Part shown: one piece after another, positions 25,077-37,542 of the stretch
Layout: each line of letters starts with the position of its first letter
Numbering within the stretch: the stretch's first letter is position 1
Origin: Anticarsia gemmatalis
Lineage: Eukaryota; Arthropoda; Insecta; Lepidoptera; Erebidae
NCBI RefSeq assembly: GCF_050436995.1
Contig: NC_134745.1
Coordinates: 1,922,001-1,986,000 of the forward strand
Direction: 5' to 3'
Length of the DNA stretch: 64,000 bases
Position numbers and translations under genes: made by a program
The notes under the pieces: generated by a model
What the model was told of the DNA's origin: nothing
Seen by the model: the letters and a program-made list of their open reading frames with translations, nothing else
Databases searched by the model: none

Positions 25077-26327
25077 CGTAAATGGCAAGATATTAGTTAC
25101 TAACTTATTTCTGCACTACTTTCCGGAAAACAAAGGTGGAGTTATAAATAAATAACAAGTTTATAACTAAAGAAATTACATAAAAAATCACTAACTAAAT
25201 AATATTTGTTTCGGCTTTTCTAATAATTGTTTGATTCGTCATAAGAACCACTTCTGTTTATTTTATCAGAAACTTTGTGCGTAGGTTGATTTGATTTAGT
25301 AAGGCCGAACTTCGTCAATAATAAATAATAATAAAGTTATACAAAAGTGAAATATCTATAGGTAATAAACTGTTATTTATTGTTTTACGAGAATACATAA
25401 CGCATATTTCTGTAGCAATGGAAGAATTCTGCCCTTCGTATACAGCTTGACGACGCGTTCCCGCAACTTAATCGTTGAGTATCGTAAATATAATACCAGT
25501 ATCGGAGATAGGAAAAAGTTGCAAGTTTAAACAACAACCGTAATCACTTATGTTTTGGTTTCACTACTACTGGAAAAGCATCATATAGAATTTTGACATT
25601 TGTTTTCTTGCATTTGCTGTCACTTTACCTAGCAGATATTTATCATATAGTCATTTATCAGATAGATATCTGACATCCTGACTTTGACTTTGTCTACGTA
25701 TAGGGTTTTTATTAAACTTCACAACTTAACAGTTACACTATTAGCACGATAGGCACTATAGTATTCAAGTTTTCAACAAAGATCGTGTCACTTCGGCTAT
25801 CTCCGCCGCACATCGGGATTCAGCGGGCAGTCTCAACAAAACGTAGAAAAAAATCCGTTAATCGGTGTGAAAGGTCAAAGCAAAGGACTTGTTGCACTTT
25901 TTTCTACTCCACAGTTCATTTCTTTTTTACTAGCTACAGTTTTACTCGTTCGGGATAATGGACTTATGAATATCGTGAATGAGTACGACTTTTCTCTTTT
26001 ACAATCTTTGTGAAATTACTTTTTAGAGAGAGATGCGACTTACACTATGTGGTTTTATGGAGGAGAGAAAACTGATAGTTTTATTTGGGTAATGTTTTTA
26101 AAGCAAATATTAGCTACAACTTATAATCAGAACTAGATTTAGATTTTTGGAGATTAACAAACATACAAATCATAAACAAAATGTAGGTATATCTTAAACT
26201 ATCCAACTAAATCTATGGATAAGAATAATATTGGTGTATTTATGTTGTAATTTGGAGTTAAACTCATGTTCTGCTTTTACAACAAAAGGACTATCATTAT
26301 CAATATACAGTGCTGTCTGTATTTATA
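25077..26327. other. No gene recognised
   Basis: AT-rich sequence without supported features. Confidence 0.5.
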
Positions 26328-26476
26328 GGTGCTCCAACACAGCATATATAACGTTAGAAATTGACTTATAAAATTTGTTTTTAAACCAATTTTGTTTTAA
26401 AATTTTATTAAAATTATTTTGTTAGCGTGTTACACAATGTTGTATAACGTTATATAAATGCTGTGTGAGAGCATCA
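26328..26476. mobile_element. MITE with about 28-bp terminal inverted repeats
   Basis: The left end reads GGTGCTCC, ACACAGCAT, then TATAACGTTA. The right end (about 26444-26476) reads TAACGTTATATAAATGC, then TGTGTGAGAGCATC, the approximate complement with small gaps. The interior is A/T-rich and non-coding. The size of about 150 bp and the structure fit a miniature inverted-repeat transposable element. The superfamily cannot be told because the target duplication is unclear. Confidence 0.6.
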
Positions 26477-29424
26477 CATTATGTTAGCTATGCAACATAA
26501 TTCCAAAATTCTATAATATAATATAATTTATCTCTTTCACCATAACCTCCAGCAATATACAATCTCCAAAACCCCTTACAACATATAGCTGCCATTCATT
26601 TCTCATTACATAACGGACACTCATATATTTATCATGATAGTCCTGACCCATAACAAATAGATACAAATGATTCAAGGATCCCCTGACGTCGCAATATTGG
26701 CCTCTTAATTACAATTAGGGGTTCGCAATATATTTCGAGAAGGCTCCAGTACCGTATGAGGAAATAAAGATGAACTCATTGAGTGTTTACTACTTATGGG
26801 AGCCGTGATTGCGAGGGTTTCCTTATGAGATACGTTTTGTGGGTACGAAGTAAGATAGATGAGAAGTGAAGACTTTATGTGGTTATTAGATTCTACCCGC
26901 GAAATTACCCGCGTGAAAAGATTTTTAGAGCGAAAAGTACCCTCCTAGTCAATTCGTGTTATAAACTATATTTATAGCAGTAGTACTGTGAAAGCTATTG
27001 TTCTTTGTTCTCTACAACTCCGTATCAGTTTTTTAAAGCGGTACCTATATAGACACAAAAAACTTGATCAATTAAACATTGAATTAAATCTGTAACAAAT
27101 AGATCACCTTTGAGAAGATTTTTCCAACAGAAAGCTGAATTGTAAAGAGTAGCTCCACTACGAAAAAAACATTCTGATCAGGGTTACTGCTCAACTTAAA
27201 TTGAGCTTAATTTTTAACAGTTTTCTTGAGCAGCGGGTCATGAATGTAAAAAACATCTACTAAAGTATAAGCATGCTAGGAGAAGCCTTTGACCTTTAGA
27301 CACTAAGAAGGCAGTAAAATGGCAAGGGTTTGATGTCAGGCGCGGTAATGTTCAACGCGGGACAAACAATCACGATGCATTAACTTTTATAACCGAGTCA
27401 CTGCCTACATATCGTTTTGATAAAGACTTTTTGTTGGATTTTGTTTCTAGAAACTATCATTGTATGTAGTAGTGCAGAATACATAATGTTGAACGAATTC
27501 TTAGGTTTTAAAATGGAGAAATCAACATTAAACTCAAAGGTGTAGAGAGTTTTAAACATATTTTCTTGGCATCTTCTCTTTATGTCGGAGAAAAGTCCAA
27601 AAGTGAAGAAAACTATGTTAGCTCGATGAACCAGCTGCTGTACAAGATTATTCTATGCTTCCGTAAACATAATGTTACGTAAGTATGTATCTATGTATGT
27701 ATGTGACGTGTTCAAGTGAAAACTAGGAACATAATCAATTCAGGTCAAATTTGTCAGGGCTGTATGTTACTGGAGCAAGGGATAGTTTGCGAAAAATCAT
27801 AACTTTCCATCACGCCTTGCCGTAATCGGGTGAAAAAATAAGTTACCTTCTCCGTGACCTATAAAACGGTCTACCGAACAAATCGGTAACAGGTAATATG
27901 ATATTTTCTACGAAATTGAATAATACCTGCTACGAAAACCCTTTCCTTATATCACGAGTCGGTAATCGGGTCAAAACTATAAAACCCGCCATTTACTCCG
28001 GATTCTGGAACATTCTTATACATCGTTCAAAGAAAAATATAGAAGCGGTTTATCAAAATCCTTGACTACTAAGGGACTAGTGAAATGAGGTCGATCTATG
28101 ACCGCCACAGGAACGTAAACACTACGCGTAATATAATTCCCTCTTTATTTTATCTAAGGTTCAAATACGAGTACGTTTAGTTGTAACGGGTGCAACAAAC
28201 AAGTAGCAAGTACAAAATCAATGTGTTTGATTACAGGATCAATTATCTAATTTATTATATTCCAAAATCTACAAAGAACTAATTAAAAACATTGCTAAGA
28301 CTGCATCTGAATATAAGTGGTTTTTCATTGCTTGCTTCTATTGAGGACACTTTTTTATATAACAACGTCAAACCCCTTAACGTAATTATCCAAAGCATGA
28401 AAGCATTCAAAATAATTGTTCGTCAAACGCAGGGTAGAGCATTCGCCCGAACATTACAAATAAATGCTCCAATGTGTGTTCACCTTTTGGGTAAAGTACC
28501 CAAATTACGGTTCTTCTCGAAATTTTCACAAGCTCACTTAAAATTTTTGCGGCTTTAATTTTGATGAAGAAATCCGGACAGTTTTATTGGTAAAAGTTTT
28601 TGGTTTAGAGGAGTTCTTTTATGAGAGGTCACTGCTGTTCAAACGAGAATGTCATTTAAACGTTTTCATTAAGGAATCTTCCCCTCTCTGATATTCTTAG
28701 ACGATGAGTATTAATGCCCGTACCTTTCGTGCGATGATTAGTAAGTAAGCTAGCTACGTTTTGGCTTGTGCTATTATTTCCATAATCTGTTGGACTCAGG
28801 TTTTTATTAACCAATAAGGTAAAATCAACAAATAAAATCTATTTACTGTAGAATTTTACAAAAATATCTTTGTACACAGACAGCACATGAGTTTGACGGA
28901 AAATCAAGTCGAATCCACACGTTGTTATTACAGATGTAGATTCAAAACCTAAATAGAAAACGAAAAATATTCGGATACTCAGTAACCTAAAAGCTGTTTT
29001 AAATGGGTTAACTTTGGTTTGTATACAGATAGTTTACTTCAATAACCCAGAACACATTTTTATTAAAGCGCGGTCGATATTCCGGGTTAAGGGGATAAGC
29101 TAGTGAGATATAAAATAATAAAATAATATTACATCTCAACGTAATATTCTACGTGTAAATTTAACGCGTACTTCCTGCAATTATTCCATGTTATTGTATA
29201 ATTCTGGCGAGGAAAACGCAGTAAACCATTTTATTACCGCGCACTGAGTTAATACCTATTGTCAATATATTACCACTTAGATATTACTCGTATTATCTCC
29301 TATAGCACGCTATAGTCATGTTTAAGGACTCATTCACGTTTAGCGTAAGGTTTTGCGATTCTTGGTGTTCGACACAATGCATACAATTATATAAATGTGT
29401 AACTATGATTGTATTTGATAATCA
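26477..29424. other. No gene recognised
   Basis: AT-rich sequence. The open frame at 28292-28558 (plus, 88 codons) has no recognisable domain and no splice or promoter context. Confidence 0.5.
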
Positions 29425-29439
29425 GGGCTCATAAGATGC

Positions 29440-31407
29440 ATGAAGCATAGGGATAGGCTACATCATAGATCTAGACTCGAACCTAATAACCAAGTTCTGC
29501 GCCTTTCATACACTAGATACCGAAACTTTTTTGTAAATCTCCTGCGTAAACTTAAACTACAGTATGAAAACCAAGAGCTAAATAATAACCGTAAAAATCC
29601 TAAAAAACTTTGGCAGTCCATCAAACAATTTTGCAATTTTTCTTCTTTTAATAAGGAACCAACTGAGCTGCTGCCTGACTATAATACCGTACAATCGTCT
29701 CTAGATCTCTGTAATGATCATTTCTCCACGGTAGGTCCTCGGCTTGCAAACACTATTTTAACTAAAATGAATACTACAGAAAATGAACTTGCTAATTTAG
29801 TTAAACCCAACAACGTTGCCGCAGACTCTCTTTTTATGACACCTACAGACCACGATGAAGTGCAATAACAATTGATGTCCGGATTACAAAACGAAAAAGC
29901 CCCCGGTATTGATGGCCTAACCAACTCCCTAGTTAAATATATCAAAGAAGCTGTTGTCATTCCACTCACTCACATATTTAATCAAAGCCTATCTACTGGT
30001 ACATTTCCTAAGACTTGGAAAGTAGCGTCAGTTATTCCAGTACATAAAAGTGGCCCTAAAAACTCCATCGGCAATTATAGGCCGATATCATTGTTAAACG
30101 TTTTCTCAAAAATGCTAGAGAAACTAGTTAATAAAAGACTGAATAATTTCTTAGCTTCCCGAAATCTAATATCGCCTCGACAATTCGGCTTCCAAAAAGA
30201 AAAATGCACTGAAGATGCGGTATCCCTTTTGACATCAATAGTAGCCTCCAATCTCGATAATAAGCAGTGCTGTGTAGGTGTGTTTCTTGATTTAGCGAAG
30301 GCGTTCGATACAGTCTCCGTTCCGATACTTCTTAAAAAACTCAATAACGTGGGAGTGAGAGGTGTCGCCTCTAATTGGTTTAAAAGTTATCTCACAGAAC
30401 GGAGTCAGTGCGTGAAGATAGGTAAGTCTCTGAGTAGTCCAAAATTTCTGACATTTGGTGTCCCACAGGGCAGTATTTTGGGTCCAACGTTATTTACAAT
30501 CTACCTCAACGACATTCATGACGTTCCAATGGAAAAGGCCGAAATAGTCTGCTACGCTGATGACACAGCAATAGTTTTTAATGGAAATACTTGGACAGAA
30601 ACTCTTTCGCGTGCAGAACTTGGATTGGCAAAGATCTATGAATGGCTGGAAAATAATCTACTGACGCTAAACACTAGTAAGACCGAATACATCTGTTTTC
30701 ATAAGACAGATGTTTCTTCCCCCTCTGATACTCTTATCAAAATTCATGTGTGCAATGACAGCATCTGCAACTGTGAACCTTTAAAAAGGAAAACTGTCGT
30801 AAAATATCTGGGCGTATTTGTAGATGAGAAACTAACGTTTAAAAAACACATCGAGACCCTATCAGCACGCGTTAGAAAGGTGATTGGAATTTTTAAGCAT
30901 CTCAGAAATATTGCAGACACAAAAACTCTCAAAATGGTGTATTTTGCCATATGTCAATCTATTTTGACTTATTGCATCACATGTTGGGGTGGAGCTGCCA
31001 AGTCCTTGCTCATTCTAGTAGAAAAAGCGCAAAGGTCTGTTCTTAAAGTGATTTTTAAAAAATCGTTTCGGTATCCTACAACTCTAGTATATGCTGACAG
31101 CAACGTACTCAGTGTTAGACAATTATACATCCTCAAGATGTCAACCTTAGTACACAAAATTGTTCTAGTCTCAAATCAGTACCAAGAGTTAATCAACCGA
31201 AGAATGTTCCGTCTCCCAAAACCAGCAGTTAAAACAGTGTTTGCTCGGCGCTTTGGACAATTTGCTAAAGTCCATGTTTATAATACGGTTCTCAAACACT
31301 GCAATATCAAAGAAAAGTCTTTGCGTGTGGCCAAAACTATTATATCAAAATGGTTAACCACAATGACATACAATAGTACTGAAGAAATTCTAAAAATACA
31401 AATTTGA
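29440..31407 (+). pseudogene. LINE reverse transcriptase ORF2, one in-frame stop
   Basis: The frame runs from about 29440 to the stop at 31405-31407 and is broken only by TAA at 29866-29868 (context GTG CAA TAA CAA). The part before the stop (142 codons) is the linker upstream of the RT. The second part (511 codons from 29872) holds the RT. It has the fingers motif NYRPISLLNVFSKMLE (residues 68-83), palm motif A FLDLAKAFD with catalytic D140, motif B GVPQGSILGP (196-205) and motif C YADD (228-231) with the catalytic aspartate pair. Thumb and C-terminal regions follow (LTYCITCWGG). The enzyme would copy LINE RNA at a nicked target site. With no endonuclease and a nonsense codon, this copy is very likely dead. 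The palm is otherwise uninterrupted over 500 codons, so the insertion is fairly recent. Confidence 0.88.
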
Positions 31408-31811
31408 TATTCATAAATGAGCATAATAATATGGTCACTAAACATATAATATAATTGAATTAATGATTTATTTACCTATATTTTATGTATATACTCATAT
31501 TTACGTATATAAACATACATACATACATACACATACATATATATACAATATTAATTATATTAAGTGGACATACATAATGATATAAATAAGTTTAAAACTA
31601 CCTAAAACTGATCTCACTACACTTAGCTCATAAATTATAACTTTGTCTTTGGGATTTAAATTTTATTTAGCTTTAAGTATTTTAATATTTTTAAGAAATG
31701 CGATATAATTTTGTTAATTGTTATATTTGAATAATTTGTAACTACATTTATAGTCTAAGCGTGAAATTGTAAAACTGAACGACTGAAACCATGTTTTTGT
31801 AAATCGTAGAC

Positions 31812-31847
31812 GGTCTTCTCGACACAGGCATGCCTAGTGAGAAGACC
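31812..31847 (+). other. Hairpin in LINE 3' UTR
   Basis: GGTCTTCTC (31812-31820) and GAGAAGACC (31839-31847) form a perfect 9-bp stem. The loop contains the palindrome AGGCATGCCT. In several LINEs a 3' UTR stem-loop is recognised by the reverse transcriptase. That role here is inference. Confidence 0.6.
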
Positions 31848-31975
31848 ACCAGATATTGTTCCTACCGTTAAGAATGTATCAGCTTTAGATATAGAAATAA
31901 TGTGAAGTGTTTATTTTAGAAACTTGTATTTGTCTATTGCTGCAATAAATATTTTTTCATTTTTTTTTTTTTCAT

Positions 31976-33091
31976 TTTTTCATTTCACTTTCACTTATAA
32001 ACTATAATGGTTTATCCTGGTTCATCCCGTTTAAACGAGATTTTTCTTAACAACACAAACATTTTAGTTAAATTGCATCCCATTGTTTTACCAAAAAAAC
32101 TGATTCTAAATAAAAAAAACAATTATTTTTCGCGTTCAATCCGTTCGTAGTTAATAATGAGTTCCATCATTCAGGCTTCGGCTACAATAATTTAAAAGAG
32201 GTAAGGTACTTTAAACTGAACTTAATTATACACTTTAGTTCGAAGTCATTTGCCAAAGTGATTTGATTTGACTGAGTGAGTTGATTTGACTGAGTGATTT
32301 GAATTTACCTGGTGAAGTGAAATTGAATCGTGGAATCACTTGCTATCATTTGGTTCGACTGTACATTCAAATTAGGTCAGAGGCGAGGTGAGGACGAATG
32401 CAATGAACCCGAACAATTGGGACAATTGTCATCTCCTAATTGAGAAACTATAGGAACTAACGCAGGTATATAAAGGTACCATGCATTATTTTCCTGACTA
32501 AATGATCTGTGAAGTGGCTCTTCTCAAAAATATTTGTATTGAACTTAGCATTAAACAAAGTATGACTTAAGAAAAATGAGAACTTAGAGCGACAATTAAT
32601 GTCAACTTAATTATCTATCTGTGAATTCTTAGTCTATTCATACCTTGCTAATATATCTGATAAAGGATAATTCACTATCTACAGAATTTCTATAAAACAA
32701 AGTCGTCTCGCAGCGTCTGTCTATCTAGCTAAACTCAGAATATACGTTATTCATGCGGTTTTCTATCCACAGTGATTGCCGAGAAAGATTTTAGTGTATA
32801 ATTTGTTAAGGTGGTATGTTAAATAACTGTTTAACTCAGGCGCGGCGTTAACAGGCGACTACTCTAATATAGAAGATTATTTAATATGAATAATACTTTT
32901 TACTTCAACCGTCAGTAAAAACACGTTGTAACATAACATTAAAAATAAATTGCACAAAAAATGTTATAAAATAAACAGTAATGTAATGTATATCAGTTGG
33001 TAGCTGGCGGCGTGTTATTTTTTATCAGCCGCTGTTGGTTTTCACTCTGCTGAAAATACAATGACCCGAACACCAGATATCGGAATATGTT
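31976..33091. other. No gene recognised apart from an 18-bp repeat
   Basis: AT-rich sequence. The 18-bp repeat at 32.26 kb is listed separately. Around 33.0 kb is a small GC-richer patch with GGCGGCG and CAGCCGCTG. Confidence 0.5.
32258..32347. repeat. 18-bp degenerate tandem repeat
   Basis: Units begin GTG: GTGATTTGATTTGACTGA, GTGAGTTGATTTGACTGA, GTGATTTGAATTTACCTG, GTGAAGTGAAATTGAATC, then a weak fifth. The period of 18 is a multiple of three, but the frame inspected contains TGA, so it does not look coding. Confidence 0.65.
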
Positions 33092-33154
33092 TATAAGGAA
33101 CTATAGATGCTGAACAGTTTCAGTCGCGCTGAAAAAAATATGTTTGTTAGGTAC
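33092..33154 (+). promoter_or_regulatory. Candidate TATA-initiator core promoter
   Basis: TATAAGG at 33092 lies 30 bases before the A of TCAGTC (33120-33125), the usual spacing of a TATA box and an arthropod initiator. At +28 the sequence AGGTA matches four of five DPE consensus positions. An ATG at 33205 (context GACAATGA) opens only 22 codons, beginning MTRLSSSLSD. No transcript can be proven, and in this much AT-rich sequence such a coincidence is expected about once. Confidence 0.22.
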
Positions 33155-33476
33155 TTTTGTGTAAAAAATATTGTGTGATGTAAAATTTTCGTATTTTCTC
33201 GACAATGACGCGTTTGTCGTCGTCGTTATCGGATAAAAAAATTCGAACGCAAAATTTAATAATCTTCAAATAACTAAACTAAATAAAACAAATTTTAAAT
33301 CAACTAATTTTTGTTCAATATTATTTCATTCGCGAAATAAGTACTTACTAACATGCAAAGTTTTTGAAATCATATAAAATAAAAACGAGGAATTGCACAG
33401 AAGTAATGATTTCAATTAACATCTCAATAATACGTTACAAGTAATAATGTACCTGTAGCATAAAACTACTACAACT

Positions 33477-33707
33477 TCATAACACTACAGTCAACAGCCA
33501 AAAACATATCCACCAAAAATCCGCGGAAAAAATACACCCAAAATAGCACTCGATAAACTGTCGATAGCTTTTACACTTTCCCCGGTATTTTCGCAAAAAA
33601 TCCTCCGTTACGTAGTGGATTGGACGTTTACTGTTCCTAGGGGGGCAAATAGGAAGTTCGTGCGTTCCATCCACGCTTTGATTATACCATTGGGACATTA
33701 CGTTCAT
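33477..33707 (-). CDS. Unrecognised 76-residue open frame with hydrophobic C-terminus
   Basis: It starts ATG at 33707 on the minus strand. The N-terminal 25 residues are polar, the middle is basic and cysteine-bearing (FLRKYRGKCKSYRQFIECYF), and the last 25 residues (with DFWWICFWLLTVVL) could form a membrane helix at the very C-terminus, as in a tail-anchored protein. The composition is less AT-driven than most frames here. A pyrimidine-poor stretch ending ACAG lies just upstream and could be a weak acceptor. No homolog is recognised. It may well be a chance frame. Confidence 0.2.
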   Translation of the reverse strand: MNVMSQWYNQSVDGTHELPICPPRNSKRPIHYVTEDFLRKYRGKCKSYRQFIECYFGCIFSADFWWICFWLLTVVL

Positions 33708-36242
33708 GCGATACCCTGTGTACTCTCAGCGATATTTATGAACCAAGTTGGGAAAATATGATACGAGCGTTTTTATTTCGTGTGAGTTTATTATTACTGT
33801 TATTATTGTTGATGGTTTTGTTTTATTTGTGTTCTGATTTGCGTGTTTTATACTATGATAATCTGATTGACAAATGAATATGGATGATTTAGGTTTTTAT
33901 TAAAGGCATAGTTTAAGCATGACAATCTGAAATGTATCTATTTGTTGTAGGCAAAATCAACAAATATAATATTAAATCGTAAAATAACTATATAACTAAA
34001 TACTTATTTAAAACATGGAGCAAAATACCATTTTAATACGGATAAAACACTCTCAGCCAAAAACTTAGTTCAACAATTTTCCTCTAACAGTACATCAAAC
34101 GACTAGAATTAGACTTCAGTCCACGTTCATAACAAAGTTGTCTGCATACAATTATCATCTCTATCACGTACACACAAAGGTTTATATTCCTATGTACATT
34201 ATGTCTACGTTGTTAGAACACGATTTGTCTAGTCGTATGTTTCTGGAAGACTGATGTAGTGCCCTAAAGGAGGCTGGTGTTTAAGCGCAATGCGTATTTT
34301 ACAAGGGATGAAATTTCGTAATGTAGCACGAACTAGGAAAGGAAGGAATTACTATGAGTTGTGGTAGAGAAAGATTTACTTTTGTGTTTTAACATAAAAG
34401 GTTAATTTACTATAGCTTTTAAAATTATTAAACAGGAAATAACTCGAGGATAAGTATTTGTGTACTTTCATTAATTAATGCATGAATGATCCAACCTGTC
34501 GGGGCAACTCGTAAGGCAAAAGATAAATTACGTTTATACGCGTAAAATAAAATAAAAAGTATACATTTAATTAGACCACTATTACCCCTACGTGTCTTAC
34601 TGTCTCCCCAACGAAGGAATGACTGCTTCAAGGCTTGCTTAACCTGCTAATCGATTACACGCCAGTAAGCGCAACGGGCCATGAGCATCACAAAAATGAA
34701 AAATGTCATGTAAAAATATCCAAGCGTCCTTAAAAATCGCGTCATCTAAGCATGTCAAAGATTAATTCAAGATAACGACACGTAATCTCCGTCACGTGCC
34801 TGTAACCTCTCAAAATATACGGGGCCCTTACTTTATGACGTCACATCGCGATGGGACAAGATAACGCCAATTTGAAATATTTGAAAATTTTGCATCAAAT
34901 TTTTTAAGCAAAAATTTTTCGTCGAAATTTAATCAAAAAGTCACTCTTTAAACCAACAGCTATTCGGTTGTTCAGTAACATACATCTTGTTTAGTGCCAG
35001 GAATGACCATATATGACCGGTCGCATAAATCTGCATAGCAAGTTCTACCTCAATCCAAATAGTTGATTATCATTGAGCTGAGTCTTACAGGTTGTAAGTC
35101 AATATAACTGGAACAGCAAATACCCTATTGGAAAAGAAGAACAAAATTATAATAGAAAATTAAAATATCTTAGAACCTAATTTCATATAACGAAGTAAGT
35201 ACTCCACCGCGTGTCGTGGTTTGTGGATGATGAACTCAAAATGTAATTAAAATGCGTTTTTCAGACAACAAAAATACCCAGTTATTTTATTGCAGCCAAC
35301 GAAAAAATATAGCGCTTTGTCCACTAGTTACTGATAAACTGTAGGTCATCTAAAAGTGACTTACAAACACTAAACACACAACAAACAAAACTAAACAAAA
35401 TTATAGTTTACGAAGCAGCTGGCGAGTGTTGTTAGTAATGACATCTGGCGGACCATTCATCAAATTAACTCCTAAACGTCCAGTGCCCACAACTTGTTCG
35501 TGTTTAGTAAATAAACTGTTGCCGTTTTAGCCTCGTGGGAGCTTTTAGGATGACTGAATGGAAAATGATACTTGGAAATGGTAATAGTCAAATAATGCAC
35601 GTGTTGTGTTAATAGAGTGATTCAACAAACTGTGCAGTTGATCGGAAATCAGTCCTGGACTGGAAAAAATGAAGCGGAAATGATTAAGGTATACCAGTAA
35701 AGTTTGTGCACCTGAAAGCCCCTAAACTGAAAATCAAAAAGAAACATTCAAAGTTTTTGTTAGCCTTGAAACGTTAACGCAAAAGCATAACAATAATGAG
35801 TGTTATAATACAATTAGGTAACTACACTGAAAAACTACATTGAAAATTGCAACAAATCGAACAAAAAGATAATCTTAAGACTCTAACTACAATAAACATA
35901 ATTTTAAAAGAAAAAAGGAAAATATCGTTGAAAACTAATTTAGCTGTAACACAAAGTAACCACGTACCGTCATCATCGATCTTGTGACGAGCTCTTGTGA
36001 CGTGGAGACTATTAATTGTCCCTAAACTGTCGTTTGACAAGTTCGACGTTTTAAAAGAAAACGTTTTGGAACGTGTTATTGAAATTTTCAGTAAGAGACA
36101 AGTTGCCTGTTTAAAATATAGTAATTTTGGTGAGAGTTTTGCTAGGAGATAATAAATGAGTCCGTTTTCTAATTTGGAAGAGCATGGCTGCATATTTATT
36201 TATGCTCTTAGCAATGCAATAGGTATATAAGAAAACTGATTA
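33708..36242. other. No gene recognised
   Basis: AT-rich sequence. The 123-codon minus frame at 35822-36193 shows no recognisable domain. Confidence 0.5.
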
Positions 36243-36436
36243 AGTGCGAGTTGAACCCGCATATGTCCATACCATTATTTACAAAAACGACAAAATAATA
36301 GTATTTGTTGTTATAGCGACAACCGAAATACATCTGTTAAAAATAAAAGTTCGTCTAGCAATCACGGTTTATGAGAATCAGTCTGGTGATAGGCAGATAG
36401 AAAACAAAGTCTCAGTAATAGGGTTCCGATTTTACT
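36243..36436 (+). repeat. Interspersed repeat of the AAGTGCGAGT family
   Basis: It begins AGTGCGAGTTGAACCCGC and ends AGTCTCAGTAATAGGGTTCC. The middle carries GTTTATGAGAATCAGTCTGG followed by TGATAGGCAGATAG. From memory this matches a repeat common in lepidopteran genomes, whose better-preserved copies read AAGTGCGAGTTGGACTCG and TAATAGGGTTCC. The 64-codon open frame across it is an artefact. Confidence 0.5.
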
Positions 36437-37472
36437 AATCTACTAAGATATAAAAATGTTTCAATGGTTGGTTGACTAATAATGACAGTCGCTTCATGTA
36501 AAATACTGATATCCAGTTACGTCCCGTGATACTGGAAGCCAACATAGTTGGATAAAAGGCTAGGCTGATTGGTTGACTAATAAAAGCGCTCATTATCCTC
36601 TTACCACCAAACCAAACAATGTTCCAATTATATGAATCAGTGTGTATCAATGCAAGCCACGTGTTAACAGCTAAACTATTGGGAACGTGAGATATAAAAC
36701 AGGATTGTTATTGTTGGCAGCCGAATAGTAAGGGCTCTCACACGAACACACATATGGAAACTGAATGAGTCAGCAGGGAATGCGCTACTTGCAACACTAT
36801 TAGTAGTTTTAGTTTGTACACTGATGGTTATATAATTTTGTTTAATCTTCCTGAACGTCTCTATGTTCCAATTGCTTTACTGACATAAAAGCTACTCCTT
36901 ACAGTAGTAAGTAAATAATGGTATTGTGAAACTAAACTTACTATAAAAAACAGGCAACAACGTAAAGTCATAACTACGCTACTTCTAACACGGCAAGTTG
37001 CCTTAGTATTATACTAGACTTATTTTTATTCAAAATATCACATACACACTTAAAATCACCTATTCCTACCACAAACGTAGTCAGAGACCAGCGAACTCTA
37101 CTTCCTACGATCCTAACAATTTTATTTTGCTTCATTTACATCCACACATCTTTTTATGCAGGAAGATAATGTACTTGTATTACTAGCTCTACAGTTCAGT
37201 ATATGTGAATACTTCCTAACAATATTTAGTACTACATTCAAACAAAAACAATGTACAATCTCAAGGACTTAGTTTGCAATATATTTACATTATTACAGGA
37301 ACTGCAGTCCAACTAATTAGTTTATATACCAAACTATGAAAATAAACGGCTCACTAATAAAGTGTTAATCTTAATTATTGCTTGTTAGTTAGTTTGAATT
37401 TGTACGACTTTCGCATTGAGATTTTTCTTTATTTTACTTCTAATTAGAGAACTTTTTAGTTTCAAACGATAA
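36437..37472. other. No gene recognised
   Basis: AT-rich sequence. The word TACATCCACACATCTTTTTA at about 37.14 kb recurs in lepidopteran genomes, but no element can be bounded. Confidence 0.45.
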
Positions 37473-37503
37473 TCCATACTAATATTATAAATGCGAAAGT
37501 AAC

Positions 37504-37542
<39 letters not shown>

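Larger units (their letters stand above)
29425..31975 (+). mobile_element. 5'-truncated Jockey-superfamily LINE
   Basis: A non-LTR retrotransposon copy. It contains the region before the reverse transcriptase, the full RT core, a C-terminal region and a 3' UTR. The apurinic-like endonuclease and ORF1 that a full element should have are absent: upstream of about 29425 the frame closes (TAA at 29419-29421). The 3' UTR holds a hairpin at 31812-31847 and ends in AATAAATATTTTTTC with short CATTTTTT repeats to about 31975. Protein wording (YRPISLL, CYADD, LTYCITCWGG) recalls CR1/Daphne-like members of the Jockey superfamily. The exact clade is inference. Target-site duplications were not identified. 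Confidence 0.85.

Noticed and set aside
30075..31157. Minus-strand frames under the reverse transcriptase
   Set aside because: They are antisense shadows of the LINE ORF.
35822..36193. 123-codon minus-strand open frame
   Set aside because: It is long for this region, but I see no motif, and it has low-complexity F/S/K-rich composition and no splice or promoter context.
36244..36438. 64-codon plus-strand open frame
   Set aside because: It coincides with a dispersed non-coding repeat.
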